Source: Sphaerothrix gracilis (lineage in GTDB: Bacteria; Cyanobacteriota; Cyanobacteriia; Phormidesmidales; Phormidesmidaceae). Taken from it: a stretch of 64,000 bases of DNA. Shown here in pieces: positions 7,963 through 17,379 of the stretch. The notes under the pieces were generated by a model, which worked only from the letters and a program-made list of their open reading frames with translations, was not told the origin of the DNA and searched no databases. Each line of letters begins with the position of its first letter. Position 1 is the first letter of the stretch. The position numbers and the translations under genes are program-made. The stretch is from contig NZ_JASATW010000001.1 in assembly GCF_030405905.1 (NCBI RefSeq), forward strand, positions 248,001-312,000, given 5' to 3'.

Positions 7963-8832
7963 GTGAAACTGGAGTCGTCTAAATCTGAGCAAATTGAAAA
8001 GCCGCGATCGCTTATTGTCCCCCCACCCCAGCCATCTTGGCTCAAGAAAACTTTTTCAGCCGAGGTGATTGCGCCCCTGATTGTAGGCTTTTGCGTGCTG
8101 CTGGGCTGGGAAATTTTGGTACGGCTGCTGCAGATTCCGCCCTACCTGCTACCGGGGCCGCTGCTGGTGCTGCAAACTCTGTTTCAGGAATGGCCCGATC
8201 TGTTTCCCTCGCTGCTGGTGACGGTGCAAATTACGCTGATGGCCTTTGCCGCCGCAGTGGTGTCAGGACTGGGAATGGCAGTTTTATTTACCCAGAGCAA
8301 ATGGATTGAGCGCAGCCTGTTTCCCTATGCGGTGATTCTACAGACGACGCCAATCGTGGCGATCGCCCCCATCATTATCATCTGGTTTAAGAACAATACA
8401 TTTGCAGCGCTGGTGGTCTGCGCCTGGATCGTAGCCTTTTTCCCAATTGTGTCCAATACCACCTTGGGTCTTAACAGCGCCGATCACGCCCTGCAGAACC
8501 TATTTCAACTGTATGGAGCCAATCGCTGGCAAACCCTACGGTACCTGCGCCTGCCTAGCGCTATGCCCTATTTTCTGGGGGGCTTGCGCATCAGCGGCGG
8601 GTTGGCGCTCATTGGCGCTGTCGTGGCTGAGTTTGTGGCGGGGACGGGCGGTGCCCGCTCGGGGATTGCCTATCAAATTCTGATGTCAAGCTATAACCTG
8701 CAGATCCCACGGATGTTTGCGGCCCTGCTAATGACAACGGTGCTGGGTGTCCTGATTTTCGTGGGCCTAACGCTGCTTTCTGATACTTTACTGAGCCATT
8801 GGCATGAAAGCGCCATCAAGCGGGAAAACTAG
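7963..8832 (+). CDS. ABC transporter permease, SsuC/TauC/ThiX-like
   Basis: This 289-residue inner-membrane permease has six or so hydrophobic helices and a BPD_transp_1 domain. The coupling-loop region 'LFQLYGANRWQTLRYLRLPS' is the EAA motif that contacts the ATPase. Similar proteins import sulfonates, nitrate, taurine or pyrimidine precursors of thiamine; the sequence alone does not decide. The start is GTG at 7963, with AAAGGAG about 10 bases upstream. No ATPase or solute-binding protein gene is adjacent, so partners must be encoded elsewhere. Confidence 0.85.
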   Translation: MKLESSKSEQIEKPRSLIVPPPQPSWLKKTFSAEVIAPLIVGFCVLLGWEILVRLLQIPPYLLPGPLLVLQTLFQEWPDLFPSLLVTVQITLMAFAAAVVSGLGMAVLFTQSKWIERSLFPYAVILQTTPIVAIAPIIIIWFKNNTFAALVVCAWIVAFFPIVSNTTLGLNSADHALQNLFQLYGANRWQTLRYLRLPSAMPYFLGGLRISGGLALIGAVVAEFVAGTGGARSGIAYQILMSSYNLQIPRMFAALLMTTVLGVLIFVGLTLLSDTLLSHWHESAIKREN

Positions 8833-9059
8833 GGCTGGACAAACTGGCTGATTCAGGTTCTCCGGTGAGGCAGCCATTCCTTACCTAAAATTTTGACCAT
8901 CGGTGAAACTTAGGTAAAGATACGGCATCTTTCAGGCAGACGAATCTGATTCAATGCACTTTAGAAACAGCCCGTAAAATTACATAGACTATTTCTCTAG
9001 CGTTCTCTAAATCTCTGAACTATCCGGCTAAGCTGTCTTAATTTATCTTCAATAGGCCA

Positions 9060-10058
9060 ATGACTCATGTAACCAACCCAGCGGACTATCAGCTTGAAGT
9101 CCAGGGGTCAGCGTGCATTATCCGGCTGCCAATCTCCTTTACGGTACTCAAAGCAGCCGCTTTCAAAAAATGGTTTCAAACGCTGCATGAACAATACCCT
9201 CAGACCAACTGTATGGTTTTGGATCTGAGCGAAACGACTTTTATTGACAGCAGCGGTATCGGGGCGCTAGTGATTTGTCGGCGGCTGTGTCAAACCCGCA
9301 ACAGCGAACTGATTTTGCGGGATGTTTCGGCTCAGGTGATGATGGCCTTATCGGTCACAGATTTAAACCAAATCTTTACGATCGAAAATAGTGTCTCAGC
9401 TTCGCCTGCAACTGTCCCAGTCGCAGCCCACTGCCAGCTATTAGCGGCGCATCCCTCAGTGAATTCGCGGGCCAAGCGAATGATGGACATTGTCGGCGCT
9501 CTGGTCGGTCTAAGCATTACCAGCATTCTGTTTGTGCCGATTGCGATCGCCATCAAGCTAGACAGCAATGGCCCGGTTCTCTTCGGTCAGGTGCGCTGTT
9601 CCTGGATGGGCAAGCGGTTCCGCATCTGGAAATTTCGCTCAATGGTGACGGATGCCGAGGCCCTTAAACACCGAGTCCAAAATCAGGTAGAAGGGCCGCT
9701 GTTCAAAAACGAGAATGATCCGCGCGTCACTAAAGTCGGTCGCTTTCTGCGCAAAACCAGCCTGGATGAGCTACCGCAGTTTTGGAACGTGCTTAAGGGG
9801 GAGATGAGCCTGGTAGGTACTCGCCCACCCACCCCGGATGAGATCGAGCATTATGAAGTGCCAGAGTGGCAGCGGTTGGACGTGAAGCCGGGAATGACAG
9901 GGGAGTGGCAGGTCAACGGCAGATCAACGGTCAAAAAGTTTGAGGATGTAATTCGCCTCGACCTGCGCTATCAGGAAAACTGGAGTCTGATGTACGACGT
10001 CAAGCTGATCCTCAAGACGGTTTTGGTGCTGTTTTCTAAGAAGGCAGGCGCGTCTTAA
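9060..10058 (+). CDS. STAS-domain / bacterial sugar transferase fusion
   Basis: Residues 1 to about 115 form a STAS domain, with 'LSETTFIDSSGIGAL' holding the Ser (64/65) that anti-sigma-antagonist kinases phosphorylate in related domains. From about 137 a membrane-associated helix ('MMDIVGALVGLSITSILFVP') leads into a WcaJ/Pgl-type sugar transferase core: 'WKFRSMVTDAE', 'FLRKTSLDELPQFWNVLKGE', 'SLVGTRPP' and 'VKPGMTGEWQVNGRS'. Such enzymes put the first sugar phosphate on undecaprenyl phosphate for exopolysaccharide. The STAS part suggests regulation of the transferase by phosphorylation or by a partner. No other polysaccharide genes adjoin. Confidence 0.88.
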   Translation: MTHVTNPADYQLEVQGSACIIRLPISFTVLKAAAFKKWFQTLHEQYPQTNCMVLDLSETTFIDSSGIGALVICRRLCQTRNSELILRDVSAQVMMALSVTDLNQIFTIENSVSASPATVPVAAHCQLLAAHPSVNSRAKRMMDIVGALVGLSITSILFVPIAIAIKLDSNGPVLFGQVRCSWMGKRFRIWKFRSMVTDAEALKHRVQNQVEGPLFKNENDPRVTKVGRFLRKTSLDELPQFWNVLKGEMSLVGTRPPTPDEIEHYEVPEWQRLDVKPGMTGEWQVNGRSTVKKFEDVIRLDLRYQENWSLMYDVKLILKTVLVLFSKKAGAS

Positions 10059-10156
10059 AGCTAGATTCTAATTAAAAACTCATTTTTGCCTCAGGGGTTT
10101 TCTGGTTAAATCTTGAATACTCAGAGAAATCTGAGAAGACTGTAACGAGGCATTGC

Positions 10157-11587
10157 ATGTTCACCATTACCCTCACTTGGGCGCTGCTGGCCGGATACGG
10201 CTTTTTTATCTACCGCATTGTGCAGGCGACTACTCCCGATAAGGTTTCCGCTTCAGAATTTTTTCAGGGACAATCCCGGCAGGGACAGGCTCCGGGGCTA
10301 TGGCTGTTAGTAGCCAGCGCTGCCATTTCCTGGATTTTTGCTAAGTCAATTGACAACGCTGCTAGCCTGGGTAACGCCTTTGGTATTACGGGCGGCATCG
10401 GCTACGCCATCTACTATCTCAGCTTTGTTACAGCGGCGATCGCGCTCTATTTTATCCGGGTGCGGGGCGGGCACCAGTCGATTCCTGAATTCTTAGTCAG
10501 CAAATACGGCAAAATTTGTGCGCGGTTGTTCCTGCTAGCGATCGCCATTCGCTTGCTCAATGAGGTCTGGTCCAATACCAAAGTCTTCTCCCTCTATTTC
10601 GGCCCGGAGGGCAGTTTAGGCTATTGGATTGCGGCCCTTTTAGTCACCGCTTTCACCGTCTACTACAGTCTGCTGGGGGGACTACGCAGCAGTCTGCTCA
10701 CAGACGGGGCGCAAATGCTGCTGGCAGCAGTGCTGCTGGTAGTAATCTTAGTGGTGCTGGGGCCGGGGCTGATGACTCAGGGCCTGCCCGTGGTGGAACC
10801 AGAGACGCGGTTAGCAGGTCTAACCTTCTGCGGGCTGGCCTTTGTCCAAATTTTTAGCTATCCCTTCCATGATCCGGTGATGACCGATCGGGCCTTCATC
10901 ACTTCACCTCGCGTTATGCTAAAGGGCTTTATTATCGCCGGGATTATCAGCGGTGGATTTATCTTTCTCTTCAGCTCAGTCGGTCTTTATGCCAGAGCCA
11001 ACGGGATTGAGGGAAACGCAACCTTAGCAGTGCCCGCTTTGTTTGGCCTGCCAATGCTACTGGTGTTTAACGCCATCATGCTGACCAGTGCTGGCTCGAC
11101 TTTGGATTCTACCTTTTCTAGCGTTGCCAAGCTAGGGGCGCGGGACTGGTCAAACCGCAAAGACAAACCAACCGAAATGCAGGCCTACATTGGCCGCTGG
11201 TGGATTGTGGCGATCGCGCTGCTGGGCAATCTACCCCTGCTGAGTATCTATCTAGGCGATCGCGTCGGGCCTGCCATCATCTTGGCGACGACGATCAGCG
11301 GCACGATGGTCATGGGACTAGCACCGATTTTTCTACTGTCCTTTATTCGTCAAGCCAGCAGCCTGAGCTTTCACCTGGCTTTTTGGCCCGGACTGATTTT
11401 TGGCGTATTGCGAGTTCTAGAGAATGCCTTCAGCACCCAAATTTTTCCCACCTGGATGGCGATGGGGTCAGGCAAGTATGCGGTGGACTTGGGGATCAAC
11501 GTCTACGGCGTGCTGTTGTGTACCCTAGGCTATCTGCTAGGCGCGTTCTTGAATCACTCATTAGCGAGCCGCGAAGCAAGGCGGTAA
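10157..11587 (+). CDS. Sodium:solute symporter family transporter
   Basis: This 476-residue integral membrane protein has about twelve to thirteen hydrophobic helices and belongs to the SSS family (LeuT fold). The segment 'YYSLLGGLRSSLLTDGAQ' is the family's signature region following helix 5, and 'SAGSTLDSTFSSVAKL' resembles the sodium-site helix 8 with its Ser/Thr pair. It should couple Na+ entry to solute uptake. The solute is unknown, and the neighbours (sugar transferase, GHL10 hydrolase) do not settle it. It starts 98 bp after the sugar transferase and may share its transcript. Confidence 0.82.
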   Translation: MFTITLTWALLAGYGFFIYRIVQATTPDKVSASEFFQGQSRQGQAPGLWLLVASAAISWIFAKSIDNAASLGNAFGITGGIGYAIYYLSFVTAAIALYFIRVRGGHQSIPEFLVSKYGKICARLFLLAIAIRLLNEVWSNTKVFSLYFGPEGSLGYWIAALLVTAFTVYYSLLGGLRSSLLTDGAQMLLAAVLLVVILVVLGPGLMTQGLPVVEPETRLAGLTFCGLAFVQIFSYPFHDPVMTDRAFITSPRVMLKGFIIAGIISGGFIFLFSSVGLYARANGIEGNATLAVPALFGLPMLLVFNAIMLTSAGSTLDSTFSSVAKLGARDWSNRKDKPTEMQAYIGRWWIVAIALLGNLPLLSIYLGDRVGPAIILATTISGTMVMGLAPIFLLSFIRQASSLSFHLAFWPGLIFGVLRVLENAFSTQIFPTWMAMGSGKYAVDLGINVYGVLLCTLGYLLGAFLNHSLASREARR

Positions 11588-11723
11588 ATCAATTTTGCGT
11601 CTCGTAAGTCTGTATGGGGGCGCTGTGCTTACCCCAATCTCAGACTGGTTAAAGGCTGTACGAAATCCGTTCGTTAGAGGCTGTATCTATTGCCAAGAAG
11701 TAGGCTAGTCGGGAAACCCTCCC

Positions 11724-12980
11724 ATGATGAAGCACCTTTTCGGTAGTAAGCGGCTGCGATGGTTAGGACTGGCAATTTTGGCTTGGGGAGTGGCACTATT
11801 GCTGTGGCAGGCTCCGGTCGTCCATCAAAGCAGACCCGCTTTTACAGAGCTGCGAGGGGTTTGGCTCACTAACTACGGCGCAGCTCTCAACTATTACAGC
11901 GCTCATTTAGACGAGGCGATCGCCCACTTAGCCCAGCATCATCTCAATACGCTGTATCCAGCAGTTTGGAACCGGGGTTATACTCTACATCCCAGTGCTG
12001 TGGCCAAACAGGCAGGCGGGGTGCGGCGCGATCGCCTGACCTCTTTACCCCTACCGTTTCAAGATACCCTGGCCGGGCTGGTGCATCAGGCACACCGTCA
12101 ACATATTCGCCTGATTCCCTGGTTTGAGTACGGGCTGATGATGCCTGTTAATTCGGCGATCGCTCGTCAGCATCCTGACTGGCTCACCACAATGGCGAAC
12201 GGCGAGCGAGTACAGCATACTCAGGCTCCGCCTGCAGTCAGTCCTGGCTGGCTGAATCCGCTGCGTACGCTGAAACGCGAGATGGTTGGAGCAGATCAGG
12301 GCTGGCTCAATCCCTTTCATCCAGAAGTGCAGCAGTTTCTGACTGATCTGATCGTGGAGGTGGTGCAGCGCTATCCGGTAGATGGGATTCAGCTTGACGA
12401 TCACTTCGGCTTACCCATCGAATTTGGCTATGACCCCTATACGATCGAGCAATATCGCCAGGAGCATGGCGGCGTTGCCCCTCCCAGTAATCCAGCCGAT
12501 CCGGAATGGATGCAATGGCGTGCCGAGAGAATTACCCAGTTTATGGCAAAAATTACCACGGCGGTTAAGGCAGTGCGACCGGAAGTGATTGTGTCCCTCT
12601 CGCCCAATGCGCCCGCGTTTGCCTACGATCGCTACCTGCAAGACTGGTCGCGCTGGGTAGAAATGAACCTACTGGATGAAGTCATTGTGCAGGTATACCG
12701 GGACGATCTCAACAACTTTGAAGCGGAGCTGTATCGGGGGCCACTGCGCCGCCTGAGTCAGGCTATACCCCTTAGTATTGGCCTGTATACCGGGCCTTTT
12801 CTGACAGCAAAACCTATGGAACAAATTCAGCAGGAAGTTGAAATTGTCAGGAAGGCCGGGTTTCGCGGCGTCTCGTTTTTCTGTTGGGAAACAACGCTAT
12901 GGCTATTTCGCGGCAGTTCCCATACTCAGGTGAGTCAGGGAATGGAGCAGCTATTTTCGGCTACCAAAACAGGTGATTGA
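11724..12980 (+). CDS. GHL10-type glycosyl-hydrolase-like protein
   Basis: This 418-residue protein starts with a membrane anchor or uncleaved signal ('WLGLAILAWGVALLLW', about 14-29), so it probably works outside the cytoplasmic membrane. The rest is a TIM-barrel of the GHL10/DUF187 family: 'LRGVWLTNYGAALNYYS', 'LYPAVWNRGYTLHPS', 'RLIPWFEYGLMMP', 'YPVDGIQLDDHFGLP' and 'VSLSPNAPAFA'. Acidic residues in 'QLDDH' and the Glu of 'PWFEYG' are plausible catalytic residues by analogy. The substrate is unknown; polysaccharide or peptidoglycan strands are likely. Two ATGs in tandem (11724 and 11727) start the frame. Its 3' end overlaps plsC tail-to-tail by 20 bp. Confidence 0.8.
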   Translation: MMKHLFGSKRLRWLGLAILAWGVALLLWQAPVVHQSRPAFTELRGVWLTNYGAALNYYSAHLDEAIAHLAQHHLNTLYPAVWNRGYTLHPSAVAKQAGGVRRDRLTSLPLPFQDTLAGLVHQAHRQHIRLIPWFEYGLMMPVNSAIARQHPDWLTTMANGERVQHTQAPPAVSPGWLNPLRTLKREMVGADQGWLNPFHPEVQQFLTDLIVEVVQRYPVDGIQLDDHFGLPIEFGYDPYTIEQYRQEHGGVAPPSNPADPEWMQWRAERITQFMAKITTAVKAVRPEVIVSLSPNAPAFAYDRYLQDWSRWVEMNLLDEVIVQVYRDDLNNFEAELYRGPLRRLSQAIPLSIGLYTGPFLTAKPMEQIQQEVEIVRKAGFRGVSFFCWETTLWLFRGSSHTQVSQGMEQLFSATKTGD

Positions 12981-13881
12981 GTACGTGGCGAAACAGCTTC
13001 GGCCCTGGGGGTTCGCTGTAGTCAGCCGGTAGGAGCTGGCGCATGGCCTGCTCTAGCCTTTCTAAAGCGGCGTCAATTTCTAGGCGTTTGAGGCGATCGC
13101 GTTTTTCAAACTCCAGCGGTTCGCCAAAGCGAATTGTCAGCGTTTTGCGCAGGTAGAGATCCTGAGTACCCGTGATAGCCACAGGCACAATGGGGACGCC
13201 GTTGCGCAGGGCGTAGAGAACGGTGCCCCGCTTCAGCGGATAGAGCTTGCCTTCCTGACTGCCTAGGCGACCTTCGGGAAACAGCAGGATACCATCGCCA
13301 TCGGTCAGGACAGTCTCCACCGTCCGATCGATTTGCCGCAGCGATCGCACCTCTCCCCCGGAAGGCACCTCCTGTTCTATCGCCTCCGCCATGTCGGCTA
13401 AGTCTTCGCGGCCCGCTTCAGCCGCCTCAACCACAGCAATCTCTTCTTTCCACCAGCGATCGAGGGGAATCACGCCGCCGGCCCAGCTCAGCACCCAGCG
13501 CTTCCACCACTTGTTATAGAGGGTGCGGGCATCCCCCAGGATGTAAAAGTAGGGGTCTGGCGGTAGTTTGGCTAGCAGCAAAAACGGATCGAGATGGCCG
13601 AGATGATTGGCCGCTAGAATCGCTGGCTGCCGGGGCACCGCCTCGATATTCTTCACCTCAACCTGAAACAGCGTCAGCACAAAAGTGCGCATTACCCAGC
13701 GCCGCAGTTCACCCGCAGCGCGGCGATCGCAGCCCCCTGCCGCCCGCTGCTCAAACTGCTCAAACGCCTCTCGCACCGACCAGCGCACCAGTTCACTCCG
13801 TCCGGCCTCGATTCCTTCTTCTACCCGCTGCAGAACATCGGGCGTCAGGGTCACATCGCTGGGGCGATCGCTAGCAGGCAT
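12961..13881 (-). CDS. plsC: 1-acyl-sn-glycerol-3-phosphate acyltransferase (PlsC family)
   Basis: This 306-residue acyltransferase should add the second acyl chain in phospholipid and glycolipid synthesis at the membrane. The HX4D catalytic motif is 'NHLGHLD' (H93, D98), and the substrate-binding 'FPEGRLGS' and 'VPIVPVAITGT' blocks follow. An N-terminal extension of about 70 residues precedes the usual core, and an insert rich in acidic residues lies around 150-180. It is the last gene of a likely menF-menD-plsC transcript (65 bp after menD) and overlaps the convergent hydrolase gene by 20 bp. Cyanobacteria usually carry several paralogues, so the exact acceptor is uncertain. Confidence 0.85.
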   Translation of the reverse strand: MPASDRPSDVTLTPDVLQRVEEGIEAGRSELVRWSVREAFEQFEQRAAGGCDRRAAGELRRWVMRTFVLTLFQVEVKNIEAVPRQPAILAANHLGHLDPFLLLAKLPPDPYFYILGDARTLYNKWWKRWVLSWAGGVIPLDRWWKEEIAVVEAAEAGREDLADMAEAIEQEVPSGGEVRSLRQIDRTVETVLTDGDGILLFPEGRLGSQEGKLYPLKRGTVLYALRNGVPIVPVAITGTQDLYLRKTLTIRFGEPLEFEKRDRLKRLEIDAALERLEQAMRQLLPADYSEPPGPKLFRHVLNHLFW

Positions 13882-13946
13882 GTATATTCAGTAGTCCTAA
13901 GTAGAGTGAGCGATGGATTTAAATCAAGTTCTGAGCCGCCTTTAGG

Positions 13947-15725
13947 TCATTGGGGAGGACGGCTGCCGGAAAAATCGGGGTCAAGCCCGCACCCGTCGAG
14001 CAACTGTTGTCGCCACAGCGTATCACGTTTGCGATCCCCAGAAATCTCCAGCAGCCTAATTCCGGTAGCGGGTAGGGTACTGATGGCCTGCTGCAGTCTC
14101 TCCCAGGTAGTCACGCGCTCATAGATGATGCCATAGGCGGCACTCAGCTGCTGAAAATTTACCTGCTGCGGCATGGCGAAGAATTGCTCAAACGGTGGCT
14201 CAAACTGCGAAATTGGCAGCATTTCAAAAATGCCACCGCCGTTATTGTTAATCATCACAATTGTGAGATGTCCCTGAAACTGCGGCAGGCTGAGAAAGCC
14301 GTTGGTGTCGTGCAGGAGAGCTAAATCGCCCGTGAGTAAAACACTGGGACGCGACTGATGCGCAACGCCAAGCGCCGTGGAGAGCGTACCGTCAATGCCG
14401 TTGGCCCCCCGGTTGAAAAAGGGCTGAATCTGGCGATCGCCCGGTTGCCAAAAATATTCCACATCCCGCACTGGCATACTGTTAGCAATGATCAGCGGTG
14501 TTTGCTCCGGTAGGTGCCGGGACAGCATCCAGGTCACTTTGCCCTCAAAGAGTGGCTCAATTGCCCGCAGTTCCGTTGCCAAACGCTGCCAAACCTGGCG
14601 ATCACACTCAGCCCAGTCTTTCCAATAGGCAGGAGGCAGAGAGGGCGGGTGAGCTAACGCCTGGGCCAGTTGCTCCACCGACATAGGTAAAGTGCGAGTG
14701 CGCTGGTGCAGCGGATCGAGATTGCGATCGCCCGCCTCCACCTGCCAGCACAGCGGCTCATGGCACTGCAGCCACTGGCGCAGGACTTTGCTCGTAGGCA
14801 GGGGGCCAAGCTGAATCACCTGCTCAGGCACGAGCCGCTCGGCCCAGGGCAGCTGACGCAAAATAGCATCGTAGGCCGTGATTAGCTGCGGGTTGAGGCG
14901 GGCCTGATTGCGCAGCGGAGACAAGCCTTCAGCTAGAATAGGCCAGCCCAGGGTTTGAGCAATCTGAGCTACCGCTTGGCAGTAGGCTTGGGGCCAAAGC
15001 GGCTGGGCAGGACCCGCAATGATTAAACCGCGATCGCAGGTTTGCCACTGCTCTAAAAGCGTTTGATCGATGTTGAAGGATGGCTCGACCCTGAGGGCTG
15101 CTGCAGGTGAACCCAAATGGGCGAAAAAACGGGTCGAGTCAAAGCCGTCGGCGAAGGCTTCAGCCTCCGGCTCAGCTAGGGGAGCTAGCGGATCGCGAAA
15201 AGGGCAGTTGAGGTGAACCGGGCCGCCAAGGGGAAACTGCGATCGCTGCCAGGCTTGAACTGCCATCTGACGGGCATAGCGGAGGCTATCCAGAGTGAGG
15301 GCGGGCAGGGCCAGCTCAGCATACCAGTTAGGAAAGCGGCCATAGAGCTTTTGCTGATCAACGGTTTGCCCAGAGGCACAGTCTCTCAGCTCTGGTGGGC
15401 GATCGGCAGTGAGCACAATCAGCGGCACGCGGCTTTCACTCGCCTCAATCACCGCCGGATAGAAATTAGCCCCGGCTGTCCCCGACGTGCAAATGAGCAC
15501 TACCGGGCAGTGCGATCGCTTAGCTACCCCCAGGGCGAAGAAAGCCGCCGAGCGCTCGTCTAAAACCGGAATGGCGTCAACTTGAGGCTGCCGGGCGATC
15601 GCCACCGTCAGCGGCGTAGAGCGAGAACCGGGACAGATGACAGCCGTCTTCAGGCCCAGGCGCACCCAGGTTTCAACTAAGACTGAGGCCCAAAGCGCAT
15701 TGCAATTGCGAAAATCCAACCCCAT
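13947..15725 (-). CDS. menD: 2-succinyl-5-enolpyruvyl-6-hydroxy-3-cyclohexene-1-carboxylate synthase MenD
   Basis: This 592-residue ThDP-dependent enzyme condenses isochorismate with 2-oxoglutarate-derived succinic semialdehyde in phylloquinone (PSI A1 cofactor) synthesis. The N-terminus 'DFRNCNALWASVLVETW' and 'CPGSRSTPLTVA' are MenD signatures. The ThDP/Mg2+ motif begins at 'GDLALLHDTNGF' and runs to 'NNNGGGIFEMLP' near residues 480-515. The length is typical. It begins 8 bp after the menF stop, a clear two-gene operon for consecutive steps of one pathway. Confidence 0.96.
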   Translation of the reverse strand: MGLDFRNCNALWASVLVETWVRLGLKTAVICPGSRSTPLTVAIARQPQVDAIPVLDERSAAFFALGVAKRSHCPVVLICTSGTAGANFYPAVIEASESRVPLIVLTADRPPELRDCASGQTVDQQKLYGRFPNWYAELALPALTLDSLRYARQMAVQAWQRSQFPLGGPVHLNCPFRDPLAPLAEPEAEAFADGFDSTRFFAHLGSPAAALRVEPSFNIDQTLLEQWQTCDRGLIIAGPAQPLWPQAYCQAVAQIAQTLGWPILAEGLSPLRNQARLNPQLITAYDAILRQLPWAERLVPEQVIQLGPLPTSKVLRQWLQCHEPLCWQVEAGDRNLDPLHQRTRTLPMSVEQLAQALAHPPSLPPAYWKDWAECDRQVWQRLATELRAIEPLFEGKVTWMLSRHLPEQTPLIIANSMPVRDVEYFWQPGDRQIQPFFNRGANGIDGTLSTALGVAHQSRPSVLLTGDLALLHDTNGFLSLPQFQGHLTIVMINNNGGGIFEMLPISQFEPPFEQFFAMPQQVNFQQLSAAYGIIYERVTTWERLQQAISTLPATGIRLLEISGDRKRDTLWRQQLLDGCGLDPDFSGSRPPQ

Positions 15726-15733
15726 ACCGTTCC

Positions 15734-17176
15734 CTATTCCACTGCTAGCGCCTTCAGCAGCGCCTGCAGTTTAAGCTGAATTTCGGCTACTTCTTTGTCT
15801 GGATTGGAGCCAGCGACAATGCCTGCCCCGGCATAGAGCCGCGCCTGATTTTGATTGATCAACGCTGAGCGAATACCGACAATGAACTCGCTGTCGCCGT
15901 TAGCGTCCACCCAGCCCAGCGGCGCTGCATAGAGCGATCGCTCAAAACTTTCATGCTGCTGAATTAAATCACAGGCCGTTTCGCTGGGAAATCCGGCTAC
16001 GGCTGGCGTTGGATGTAGCACTTCTAAAATTTTCAGCGGGTGATGCTCAGGGCTGAGCTGAGCGCAAATGGGCGTGTGTAAGTGCTGAATATTAGAGAGC
16101 CGCAGCAGATTTGGGGTGTGGCTGTGTTGAGGCTGGAGTCCTAGCTGGCGTAAGCGCTGACCGATAAAATCGACCACCACCTGATGCTCATAGCGCTCTT
16201 TGCGGCTGTGGCGGAGGCGCTGGGCGATCGCGGTATCTTGTCGTTCAGTTTGGCCCCTAGGAGCCGAGCCAGCTAGGGCATCGGTCAGCAGTTGGCCGCG
16301 ACTAATGCTGATGAGTCGCTCAGGGCTAGCGCCCAAAAAGGTCTGTCCCCGGCCATTACTGGTGGAGAAAATATAGCAGTCTGGATAGCACTGTCGCAGA
16401 TTTGCTAAAGAAGCCGGGAGCCAAAATCGAATTGACGTTTCGACATCTAGCGCATGGGCCAGCACCACCTTACGCATCTGCTGCTGCTGAATCTGGGTTA
16501 AAACGTGGGTGACGCCGCTACGAAACGAGGTTAGATAGCGGCTGTGTCTTAAGGATTGCTGCGGCGCAGCCCCACAGGCGGGTACTAAAGTCCGAGCCGT
16601 CTGCAGCGAGGTTGCCAGCATCCGACAGGTTTCCAGCCGGGTCAGACAAGTCTGGATCTCTCGCATAACCTTGTCTAGACTGCATTGGGCCGTAATCGGT
16701 AAGTTCAAGCTGAGGCTGAAGCGCTGCTGCTGGCGCACTAGCTGAAACCGTGGCAGAAAAGCGCTGGCGGCGGGGAAAGCCCCGCTAGCCTGTTCAAAAA
16801 AAGTAAAGCGACAAAAAAAACGCGGCTCAGCCGACTTAGCAAGTAGAGGACGATAGCGAACAATGTGGCTGAGCTGAGTTTTAATGAACTGCCGCACCTG
16901 CTGGAAGCGCTGAGAACCGCTGCTCTGATAGGCCGTAGCGCTTTCCCAAGCGACAACGGCTCGCTGCTGGGTTGGGGCTTCGTAGTAAAAGTGAACCGTC
17001 GTGCTCTCGGCTAGCCCAGAAAGTAAATCGATGGGATCTAATGGCTCAATCTCTAAGGAGAAACTGGCAATTTTGGCGCAGCGATCGCGGACTGCTTTTT
17101 CTTGGCAGTCCTGTAGAAAGTGGTGTATCTCTTCGCAGTTTTGAAAAAGATCAGGCCGATAGGGGACAACTGGCAT
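15734..17176 (-). CDS. menF: Isochorismate synthase MenF
   Basis: This 480-residue chorismate-utilising enzyme converts chorismate to isochorismate, the first step toward phylloquinone. The conserved C-terminal core shows 'VVLAHALDVET', 'FLGASPERLIS', 'DALAGSAPRG', 'HPTPAVAGFPSETA' and 'FIVGIRSALI', the arrangement of the isochorismate/anthranilate/salicylate synthase family; lyase or glutaminase parts are absent. The neighbouring menD, 8 bp downstream, supports MenF over other family members. The N-terminal 200 residues are poorly conserved, as usual. Confidence 0.93.
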   Translation of the reverse strand: MPVVPYRPDLFQNCEEIHHFLQDCQEKAVRDRCAKIASFSLEIEPLDPIDLLSGLAESTTVHFYYEAPTQQRAVVAWESATAYQSSGSQRFQQVRQFIKTQLSHIVRYRPLLAKSAEPRFFCRFTFFEQASGAFPAASAFLPRFQLVRQQQRFSLSLNLPITAQCSLDKVMREIQTCLTRLETCRMLATSLQTARTLVPACGAAPQQSLRHSRYLTSFRSGVTHVLTQIQQQQMRKVVLAHALDVETSIRFWLPASLANLRQCYPDCYIFSTSNGRGQTFLGASPERLISISRGQLLTDALAGSAPRGQTERQDTAIAQRLRHSRKERYEHQVVVDFIGQRLRQLGLQPQHSHTPNLLRLSNIQHLHTPICAQLSPEHHPLKILEVLHPTPAVAGFPSETACDLIQQHESFERSLYAAPLGWVDANGDSEFIVGIRSALINQNQARLYAGAGIVAGSNPDKEVAEIQLKLQALLKALAVE

Positions 17177-17379
17177 GGATGGGCAATATCAAGGATTTAT
17201 AAGTCCAGTATTTAAATCTGGCATGAGGCAGAGGGAAGCAGCTCCTTAGGCCAAATGCCTAAAACACAAAGGTGCTGGCAGGCACCCCGCAACCATCCTC
17301 AAATAAGCCAGTATCCCTACACGTAGCATATTTAGTTTAGCCTTCACCAGTGACCGCAATAAAGCCTCAGCAATGCTCC

